64,000 bases of DNA, from contig NC_018742.1 of NCBI RefSeq assembly GCF_000263195.1, positions 62,001 to 126,000 of the forward strand. Direction: 5' to 3'. This document shows positions 25,831 through 33,163 of the stretch, piece after piece. This DNA comes from Emticicia oligotrophica DSM 17448. GTDB lineage: Bacteria > Bacteroidota > Bacteroidia > Cytophagales > Spirosomataceae. Positions within the stretch are counted from its first letter, which is position 1. Each line of letters starts with the position of its first letter. The notes beneath the pieces are model-generated. The model saw only the letters and a list, made by a program, of their open reading frames with translations, did no database searches and was not told where the DNA came from. Position numbers and translations under genes: made by a program.

Positions 25831-25961
25831 GCTAACGTTTGGCCGCTTGCCGAAGTGGGGGATTTAGGAGCACTTCACTGTCAACCAAGCACAAATGTTG
25901 ATAGAAGCACTGCACTTGATTTAACCACCTCAGCCCCCATTGCGGCAAACGGCTGTTACCG
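25831..25961 (-). repeat. attC-like site A
   Basis: A 131-bp imperfect palindrome, GCTAACG to GTTACCG, with arms GGCCGCTTGCCG and TTGCGGCAAACGGC. Read on the minus strand, its upstream core CGGTAAC is the exact complement of GTTACCG at the start of cassette 1 (28117-28123), as required for the attC of an excised cassette circle. Confidence 0.8.
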
Positions 25962-25973
25962 GCTGGCGTTCTA

Positions 25974-26681
25974 TCATTCCACATATTTCAAAAGTTCCCT
26001 TACTAGTCGGAACACAGTCGTTGAAGATTCTTCTCTAGCTGGATTTGTATGGTCAAAATGATTGTAATTTCTCTCTGCTCTATCTATTGCAAGTTCAGCT
26101 CTTTTCCTGCTCGTTTTGTCGTCTATTCCGTCAAGTAATCCAAAAAAATCTTCTTCTATTAATTTTGTCCCATTGCCGTCATAAGTTACTTTGAATGGTT
26201 TAAGGTGTTCGTTGATTTTGTCGTTGTAGCTGTCTCTATGCATACCACCACCTTGATGGTCATTAAAATGTAATATCAGCCAATATTCAAACGATTGATT
26301 TGAATAAGCTATGCCAAAGTTGTTAGCTACGGCTATTTGAATTGCAGAGTTGAAATCATTTTCGTTAAAATCGTCTTTGTCAAACACACACCAAACTTGG
26401 TCGTAGTTTCCTTGTTGGGATAAAGCAAGGGCTCTATTCACTAAAGAAATTGTATTATATCCTTCACCAACTGATTTGACTTTTGCAGAAGTTATTCTGA
26501 ATTGATTGAAATAAGAAGGTTCTGTATTTTCTCCTTCACAAACAATAAGAATAGAGGGTTTTTCTGTCAACTCTGCAACAGGCCTTTCTAAGCTCGGTTC
26601 TTTTCTCCGTTGAGCCTTTAATTGTTCTCGGTGCTTTTGCTTTGCTGCTTTCTGTTCAGCTTTTTTGTCCTTCATTTTCAT
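25974..26681 (-). CDS. Cassette 1, gene b: RloB-like TOPRIM protein
   Basis: A 235-residue protein with a Lys/Arg/Gln-rich N-terminal helix and then an RloB-type TOPRIM fold: the catalytic Glu in ILIVCEGENTEPSYF near residue 50, and the acidic pair in VWCVFDKDDF near residue 105. RloB partners an AAA ATPase in RloAB/AbiL-type abortive infection and resembles the PARIS pair in architecture. Its start overlaps the ATPase gene by 26 bases, and it ends 13 bases from attC site A. Confidence 0.85.
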   Translation of the reverse strand: MKMKDKKAEQKAAKQKHREQLKAQRRKEPSLERPVAELTEKPSILIVCEGENTEPSYFNQFRITSAKVKSVGEGYNTISLVNRALALSQQGNYDQVWCVFDKDDFNENDFNSAIQIAVANNFGIAYSNQSFEYWLILHFNDHQGGGMHRDSYNDKINEHLKPFKVTYDGNGTKLIEEDFFGLLDGIDDKTSRKRAELAIDRAERNYNHFDHTNPAREESSTTVFRLVRELLKYVE

Positions 26682-27990
26682 TTTCTGTCAATAAAAATTT
26701 TAGGTTATCAAAAAAGCCAAGAAATGGAACTGCACCATATTTACCCTTAATGTAATTATCTTCAAAAGGGTCATTTTTTCTCACTTCATCTGATTTAAAG
26801 TCAGCTAAGGAGTAAAGTTTTGCTTCTCCGTATTTATTTTTGTTTGTAAACCAAATTTGGTCTCTTCTGAATAGACCTGAACTTAATAAGTTGGTTTCGT
26901 GTGTATTGAAAATCAATTGTGCGTTCTTCTTGTTAAACTCTTTTGAGTTAAAAAGCGAAACGACTTTACAAACCAAATTTGGATGAAGTTTTGAGTCTAA
27001 CTCATCAACTACTAAAATGTAGCCGTTCTCAATAACATCAAGAATAGGTCCTGTAAGAGCGAAAAATTTACTTGTTCCTGACGATTCATCATTTTCTAGT
27101 GAGAAATATTCAAAGCTTACGGCATTTTTATTTACATCAAACTTTCGATGTGTTGTTGAAACATCAGAAAAGAATTCAGCATTATCTTCTTTAATTTCTC
27201 TAATAAGTTTGTCTCTTAACTCTTTTGGTAAATCTTTTGGAAGACTATCAATATCTAATTTCTGCATCTTAATATCTTGAATTCCAAGGTCTGCGGCTTT
27301 AAGCAGTTCAAGAATTTTATGTTTGTGTTCTGACGATTCTGCTTTCCCCATTGTAAAACCTTGGTAGCCTGACTCGTTTAACCCTGATAAGGTTTTTAGT
27401 CTTTTAAACCAATCCAACACATTGATTGCAGTCTTTTCATTGAATTGAGCTGCTACGGAAATTAATAACGCATTATCTCGAACTAGACCTTCTTTTACTA
27501 CAGTATTGCCTTTGGTAAAACTTCGTTCGTGAATATTGAAGATGCTTCCATCTCTGTAAAAGAGTTCAACTTCTTTTGTTTTTGGTTTGTGATAAAGCCA
27601 TTCAGATACAATTTTTTCAGTTGTCGCCTCAAAGCCATAGCGATAAAGCACTTTATTGTGAATGAAAATGATTTCAAATTCAGAAGGTTCGTTTTCTGTT
27701 TCAGTACTTAGTCTAAAAGGCTCTACTTCAATAGTCTCACCTTTTTGGCTTTCTTTTGAACTATTGATTACAAAATATCGCATAAATGCAAATGCGTCAA
27801 GTAACTTGCTTTTGCCACTTGCGTTTGCACCATAAATAACTGCACTTTTGAGAAGTCTCAGACAAAAGTTTTCATTGATTACGATGTTTTCGTGCTCTCT
27901 GGTTTCTTTGTCATAGTTAGAAGCAATGAGGCTCAAAGTAGCTTTGTCCTTAAATGTCCTAAAGTTTTTAATTGAAAATTGCAGAAGCAT
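26656..27990 (-). CDS. Cassette 1, gene a: AAA family ATPase (RloA/AbiLi-like)
   Basis: A 444-residue SMC-like ATPase: N-terminal FSIKNFRTF, Walker A IYGANASGKSKLL near residue 55, a helical insert (about 170-290), and Walker B ILVVDELDSKLHP followed by an FNTHETNLL H-loop. With the downstream RloB it forms the AAA-plus-TOPRIM pair of RloAB/AbiL-type abortive infection systems. It is the first gene of the cassette array and has its own promoter. Confidence 0.85.
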   Translation of the reverse strand: MLLQFSIKNFRTFKDKATLSLIASNYDKETREHENIVINENFCLRLLKSAVIYGANASGKSKLLDAFAFMRYFVINSSKESQKGETIEVEPFRLSTETENEPSEFEIIFIHNKVLYRYGFEATTEKIVSEWLYHKPKTKEVELFYRDGSIFNIHERSFTKGNTVVKEGLVRDNALLISVAAQFNEKTAINVLDWFKRLKTLSGLNESGYQGFTMGKAESSEHKHKILELLKAADLGIQDIKMQKLDIDSLPKDLPKELRDKLIREIKEDNAEFFSDVSTTHRKFDVNKNAVSFEYFSLENDESSGTSKFFALTGPILDVIENGYILVVDELDSKLHPNLVCKVVSLFNSKEFNKKNAQLIFNTHETNLLSSGLFRRDQIWFTNKNKYGEAKLYSLADFKSDEVRKNDPFEDNYIKGKYGAVPFLGFFDNLKFLLTENENEGQKS

Positions 27991-28019
27991 CTTTCTTTTT
28001 GTTTTTGATTAAATGTCTG

Positions 28020-28053
28020 CAAAGGTAGTCTTTATTTTGTAATTGTAAGCAAA
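28020..28053 (-). promoter_or_regulatory. Bacteroidota-type promoter of cassette 1
   Basis: On the minus strand, TACCTTTG (28020-28027) matches the -7 consensus TAnnTTTG and TTTG (28050-28053) fits the -33 box, with a 22-base spacer. It lies 30 bases upstream of the ATPase start and inside the cassette, so the cassette carries its own promoter. Confidence 0.65.
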
Positions 28054-28116
28054 ATAAATGGCTTTTTTGATTGTTTTGACTCGAAAGTCTTGGTTATGCT
28101 GCTTTTTTACGCTTGC

Positions 28117-28123
28117 CGGTAAC
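28117..28123 (-). other. Cassette array boundary (attI-like core)
   Basis: GTTACCG on the minus strand marks the start of cassette 1, matching the R-type core (GTTRRRY-like) used by integron integrases. No palindrome surrounds it, which fits an attI-type edge better than an attC. No integrase gene lies within the next 230 bases before the transposon insertion. Confidence 0.5.
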
Positions 28124-28244
28124 TCTCAAAATATACGAAAGTTTTGTCGTACTTTTTGTATTATTTATCACTTATCGAATACCAAATAGTGTTTTATAGG
28201 TCGTATTTTTTATATTGTTAACAAATCCCTCGTTTTCTTTACTC

Positions 28245-28275
28245 AAAAAAGGCTCGAAAAAATCAGGCCTTTTTT
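28245..28275. terminator. Bidirectional terminator
   Basis: AAAAAAGGC and GCCTTTTTT form a 9-bp stem with a 13-base loop, usable in both directions, between the cassette array and the resolvase fragment. Confidence 0.75.
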
Positions 28276-28355
28276 ATGTGTTTTTAGTAAATAAACTTGG
28301 TTAATTATTCAAAGTTAAGTATCTTTATATATTAACGACTTTATTTACTTTTTAT

Positions 28356-28415
28356 ATGTTTATTGGCTATGCACGCGTTTCGACGCTCGACCAAAACCCT
28401 GAATTGCAAATAGAT
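28356..28415 (+). pseudogene. Serine resolvase N-terminus, cut by the transposon
   Basis: Twenty codons remain, MFIGYARVSTLDQNPELQID, the start of a Tn3/invertase-type serine recombinase with the catalytic Ser in YARVS. The frame then runs straight into the transposon terminus at 28416. The rest of the gene is not found at the other end of the element. Confidence 0.85.
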
Positions 28416-28464
28416 TGTAGTGGTCCAAACGAAATCTCGAAAAATGACCAAACGAAATCTCGAA
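28416..28464 (+). repeat. Left end of the transposon
   Basis: TGTAGTGGT followed by CCAAACGAAATCTCGAA at 28425-28441 and 28448-28464. It is identical, in reverse, to the end at 6227-6275 and differs from the right end at two bases. Confidence 0.85.
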
Positions 28465-28504
28465 TTTTAATTTCTAAAAAACAGCTAAACTTCTCAATTA
28501 AAAT

Positions 28505-28558
28505 CAAGAGTATCAATAAGTTTTTTGGCTACTTCGATAACTTATTGATATTCTCTTG
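28505..28558. repeat. Inverted repeat inside the left end
   Basis: CAAGAGTATCAATAAGTT pairs with AACTTATTGATATTCTCTTG (one bulge or mismatch) around a 16-base spacer. No T-run follows, so it is not a typical terminator. It could be a recombinase or regulator site. The 300 bases around it (28465-28761) contain no gene. Confidence 0.5.
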
Positions 28559-28761
28559 TCAAAATCTCTTTGGGTGTGAAAAATCATGTTTTTGCTTTAT
28601 AACCTCTTGATTTTAGTTAATCAATTTTACTTCCATCCTCCCCCCAAAGCCTGTCAATTTTACTAATATTTTGCTTAAAAATTTTAGAATTATTTTGCTA
28701 TCAATAGTAATCAAAACGGAACATTATTTTTTTGGTAAAAAAAGACTTGTCAAATATTATT

Positions 28762-28787
28762 TGTAGTGGGCCAAACGAAATTTTGAA
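28762..28787 (+). repeat. Extra, diverged transposon end-like copy
   Basis: TGTAGTGGG followed by CCAAACGAAATTTTGAA, the terminus plus one binding-site repeat with a few changes, in the same orientation as the true left end 346 bases before. Probably the relic of an older end. Confidence 0.65.
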
Positions 28788-28892
28788 TTTTCAGGTTTGC
28801 AGGAATCAAGACAAAATATTGTTTTTTTTGAGAATAGTTTTAGCAGCGGTTATTGGTTATTTGTAACAAATTATAGAAACATACTCAGTTTT

Positions 28893-29804
28893 TCAATTTA
28901 GCCCACGAAATTCATTAGGAGTATATCCCACTTTTTGTTTAAATAATCGTGTAAAATGCTGTGGGTATTTGAATCCAAGACCGTAGGCGATTTCGTTTAC
29001 GGTCTTGTCATTTTCATAAATAAGGTTTTTTGCTTCTTCAATAGTACGATTCAGAATATAATCTTTGGCAGATTGGCCTGTTTCTTTCTTGATTAAATCG
29101 CCAAAGTAATTGGCAGAAAGATGTAATTCGTCTGCAAAATAAGCTACTGATGGAAGTCCTATTGTTTGTGGTTTTTCTGATGAAAAATAGCTATTCAATA
29201 AGTCTTCAAAACGTTCTAAAATACCTTTGTTTACATTCTCTCGTGTGATAAACTGGCGGTCATAAAATCGTTGGCAATAATCTAAGAAAAGTTCAATGTT
29301 CGACGAAATGAGCTTTTTACTATGTTTATCAATGGGCTGTTTTAATTCAAAATCAATTTTTGCAAAGCAGTCCATTATTAATTTTCGTTCATCATCTGAT
29401 AAGTGCAATGCTTCATTCGATTGATAATTAAAAAATTTATATTGTTGAATTGTCTTGCCAAGTGAAGTTCCTATCAGAAAATCAGCATGGAAAATTAATC
29501 CGAAACCCATCGGTTGATAACTCACTTTGGGGTTTTCTATCTCCGAATATTGATTTGCTGAGAAAAAAACTAAAGTACCAGCCTGATAATCATAGTAATG
29601 CCTACCATATTTCATGTCGCCACATTTCACATCTTTCAAATAAATGCAATATAATCCATATTCAAATCTGATGGTGTCAACGTTGCCCCAATTGCGAAGG
29701 TTTGCCTTTGAAAAATCAATTACACTTACCAACGGGTGTAACGTTTTATGATTATTGTCGGCATTATATTCGTTGATAGAATCAATTCTGTAAGTTTTTT
29801 CCAT
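28893..29804 (-). CDS. AraC family transcriptional regulator
   Basis: A 303-residue regulator. The N-terminal half is a cupin-like sensing domain (YYDYQAGTLVFFSANQYSEI near residue 95). The C-terminal 100 residues are the double helix-turn-helix of AraC proteins (VAYFADELHLSANYFGDLIKKETG and VNEIAYGLGFKYPQHFTRLFKQKVGYTPNEFR). It is divergent from the esterase-led cargo genes, which it probably regulates in response to a small molecule. It is the first gene inside the transposon. Confidence 0.9.
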   Translation of the reverse strand: MEKTYRIDSINEYNADNNHKTLHPLVSVIDFSKANLRNWGNVDTIRFEYGLYCIYLKDVKCGDMKYGRHYYDYQAGTLVFFSANQYSEIENPKVSYQPMGFGLIFHADFLIGTSLGKTIQQYKFFNYQSNEALHLSDDERKLIMDCFAKIDFELKQPIDKHSKKLISSNIELFLDYCQRFYDRQFITRENVNKGILERFEDLLNSYFSSEKPQTIGLPSVAYFADELHLSANYFGDLIKKETGQSAKDYILNRTIEEAKNLIYENDKTVNEIAYGLGFKYPQHFTRLFKQKVGYTPNEFRGLN

Positions 29805-29963
29805 TGCTGTATTTGAAAGTTTTTATACAAACTTAAATAATCGTAAGTAAGAAATGCTAAGCTCAAAAACACAATCAGTAAAAATGGTAGAAAGAACCGT
29901 AATTTTTATACCATCTGTGTTGAATATTGGATAGACCTTTGTAAAATAAATCAATATTCAATC

Positions 29964-31589
29964 ATGAAAAAAATATTTTTAGGTTTCTTCATTGCGTTTA
30001 GTTTTTCTTGTAGTATTATTCAGACCAATGCTCAAAAAGTTAAAACTATCAATGGTATAGTTCGTGGTGTTACCGATGGCGAATCGGTTGTTTTCAAAGG
30101 AATACCTTATGCTGCTCCGCCAGTGGGTGAGTTTCGTTGGCGACCGCCACAACCTGTAAAAAACTGGGAAGGTGAACTCGATGCCACCAAACAATGTAAA
30201 GATTGTGCCCAAGCGGGTTGGGGGCCAAATGCCCCAAAAATGAATCCTAATTCTTCAGAGGATTGTCTATTTCTGAATGTTTGGAAACCTGCTAATGCTA
30301 CTGAAAGCTCAAAATTGCCTGTAATGGTTTGGATTTACGGCGGCGGTTTTACGGGCGGAAGTGCTTCAAGCCCCCAAAATTACGGACATGCATTAAACAA
30401 AAATGGTGTCATATTGGTGAATATCAATTATAGGTTAGGGCGTATGGGCTATTTTGCTCACCCTGCATTGAGCAAGGAACACCCCAATGAATATAAAGGA
30501 AATTATGGTTTTATGGACCAAATTGCTGCTTTGCAATGGGTTCAAAAAAATATTGCCGCCTTTGGTGGCGACCCCAACAATGTAACCATTTTTGGCTTCT
30601 CAGCGGGTGGGGTTTCTGTTCATTCTTTATTAACGATTCCAGCTACCAAAGGACTTTTTCACAAAGTAATCAGCCACTCTGGTGGCGGACGAGACGGGGT
30701 GCTTACTGGCAGACCCATCAACAAAGAAGATTCAGATGTATTCTACAAAGTTTCGGCAGAAACCATCGGTGTAAACTTCGCTCAATCAAAAGGCATTGAA
30801 GGCACGGATGCAGCAGCTTTGGCAAAACTTCGTGCTATGCCAGCAGATAGCATCATTGACGGAGGACGTGAAACCAACGGAGCAAATGGCCCTCGTATAT
30901 ATTCAGGACCAATTTTCGACGGAAAATTAGTTACTCAAACTGCCGAAACGGCTTATTTGGCTGGCAATCAACCTAAAATGCCTATGATGATTGGTAATTG
31001 CAGTGCCGAAATCGGTGGAGCATTTGTAAGCAACGCCAAAACAAAAGAAGAACTTTTTACTTCTTTTGGTGATTTAGCAAACGAAGCAAAAGCAGCATAT
31101 GACCCAGATGGAACTAAGAAGTTTGAGGAAGTAATCGCCAAATTTAATACCGACTGGGTTTGGGGTGAACCTGCTCGCATGGCTGCCAGAGCAACACTTA
31201 CCAAAGGCTCTCCTGCTTATGTATTTCAATTTGGATATGTGCCAACCACAGCTCAACAACGCTCACCTTATGGTGCAGGCCATGGTTCTGATATTTCGTT
31301 TGCATTCAATACTTTAAAAGCTCGTTGGGGTTCGCAAGGTGAGCCGACTGATACCGAAAAAGAATTGGCAAGGGTGATGTGTGCTTATTGGGCAAATTTT
31401 GCCAAAACAGGTAATCCGAATGGAGAAGGATTACCAAATTGGCCTATTTACAACAGTCAAAACCAAAATATGCTTGATATAGAATTAGATGGTAAAGTAG
31501 TAGCCAAGCCTGACCCACGCAAGGCAAGATTTGATGTAGTCGAAAAGGCAATGAAAAACAGAGGAAAAATACAGTCAAGGGGGATATAA
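29964..31589 (+). CDS. Type-B carboxylesterase
   Basis: A 541-residue secreted serine hydrolase with a signal peptide to about residue 24 (TNAQ). It has the oxyanion motif IYGGGF, nucleophile elbow GFSAGG with Ser213, the family block EDCLFLNVW, and a late catalytic His in YGAGHGSDISF. It cleaves carboxylic esters to an alcohol plus an acid; the natural substrate is not evident. A terminator follows, so it is probably a single-gene transcript divergent from the AraC regulator. Confidence 0.9.
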   Translation: MKKIFLGFFIAFSFSCSIIQTNAQKVKTINGIVRGVTDGESVVFKGIPYAAPPVGEFRWRPPQPVKNWEGELDATKQCKDCAQAGWGPNAPKMNPNSSEDCLFLNVWKPANATESSKLPVMVWIYGGGFTGGSASSPQNYGHALNKNGVILVNINYRLGRMGYFAHPALSKEHPNEYKGNYGFMDQIAALQWVQKNIAAFGGDPNNVTIFGFSAGGVSVHSLLTIPATKGLFHKVISHSGGGRDGVLTGRPINKEDSDVFYKVSAETIGVNFAQSKGIEGTDAAALAKLRAMPADSIIDGGRETNGANGPRIYSGPIFDGKLVTQTAETAYLAGNQPKMPMMIGNCSAEIGGAFVSNAKTKEELFTSFGDLANEAKAAYDPDGTKKFEEVIAKFNTDWVWGEPARMAARATLTKGSPAYVFQFGYVPTTAQQRSPYGAGHGSDISFAFNTLKARWGSQGEPTDTEKELARVMCAYWANFAKTGNPNGEGLPNWPIYNSQNQNMLDIELDGKVVAKPDPRKARFDVVEKAMKNRGKIQSRGI

Positions 31590-31599
31590 ATTATTCAAT

Positions 31600-31637
31600 A
31601 TTTGAGGATTTGATTTCAAACCCTCAAATGTTTTTTT
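31600..31637 (+). terminator. Terminator after the esterase gene
   Basis: ATTTGAGG and CCTCAAAT form an 8-bp stem with a 14-base loop, followed by GTTTTTTT. Confidence 0.8.
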
Positions 31638-31639
31638 AA

Positions 31640-32488
<849 letters not shown>

Positions 32489-32497
32489 ATGATAAAA

Positions 32498-32565
32498 TGG
32501 AACGCTGATGATGCTATCGTAGATTTTACGGAATTACAAAAAAAACTGCGATAATCTGCGTTCCA
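32498..32565. repeat. REP-like palindrome
   Basis: Arms TGGAACGCTGATGATGC and, in reverse, TGGAACGCAGATTATCG flank an A-rich centre. The GCTGATGATGC/TTTACGG text resembles the ACGCGGAT-type extragenic palindromes common in Bacteroidota. It lies between the aldo/keto reductase and DUF4440 genes. Confidence 0.6.
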
Positions 32566-32588
32566 AAAATAAACAAAGATATAAAACA

Positions 32589-33041
32589 ATGAAAATCAAA
32601 CATTTAATCATCACATTTTTTCTTTTAGGAACAACTTTTTCTTTCGCTCAAACATCAAAAGATGAGCAAACAGTAATGCAACTATCCAAAGACAAATGGC
32701 AATGGATGGCTGATAAAGACGTGGATAAATTGAAGGATTTATTTGACAACAAAGCAAAATTTTTGCACATGAGTGGTACGTGGAAAAAAGACGAAGAACT
32801 CGAAATTATCAAAACTGGGAGTATTTGGTATAAAAAAGCAACCATTCACGACTCAGCAATAGAAATTTCTGGAAAAACCGCCATCGTATGGAATAGAATA
32901 ACACTTGAATCTATAGTTAGAGGCAATGAAGCAAAAGTTGAATTTACGGTAACGGAAGTTTATCAAAAACAAAATAAAGACTGGAAAATGTTAGCACTTT
33001 CTTTTAGCAGTGTGAGAGATACGCATCAGATAAAGAAATAG
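32589..33041 (+). CDS. Exported NTF2-like (DUF4440) protein
   Basis: A 150-residue protein with a signal peptide (cut near FAQ, residue 21) and the NTF2-like cone fold: KWQWMADKDVDKLKDLF, FLHMSGTW, AIVWNRITLESIV, YQKQNKDWKMLALSFSSV. DUF4440 proteins are small ligand-binding or isomerase-like domains. No catalytic pair is obvious. The function in this cargo is unknown. Confidence 0.75.
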   Translation: MKIKHLIITFFLLGTTFSFAQTSKDEQTVMQLSKDKWQWMADKDVDKLKDLFDNKAKFLHMSGTWKKDEELEIIKTGSIWYKKATIHDSAIEISGKTAIVWNRITLESIVRGNEAKVEFTVTEVYQKQNKDWKMLALSFSSVRDTHQIKK

Positions 33042-33136
33042 GATTTCAACAATTCTCTATTCTATGCAGTTGGTGGATGAAAACTGACGTTGGTCTAATA
33101 TTTGGTTTTTTAATATTCAGTCAAAATACCCATAAG

Positions 33137-33144
33137 TATATTTG
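33137..33144 (+). promoter_or_regulatory. Candidate -7 box for the PQQ dehydrogenase operon
   Basis: TATATTTG fits TAnnTTTG and ends 20 bases before the start codon. No TTG at the usual distance upstream was found, so the call is tentative. Confidence 0.35.
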
Positions 33145-33163
33145 TTAAGTCAAAAATCTCTTT

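Noticed and set aside
28356..28610. 84-codon frame read as one protein
   Set aside because: Only the first 20 codons are resolvase; the rest is transposon end sequence, so it is a chimeric frame.
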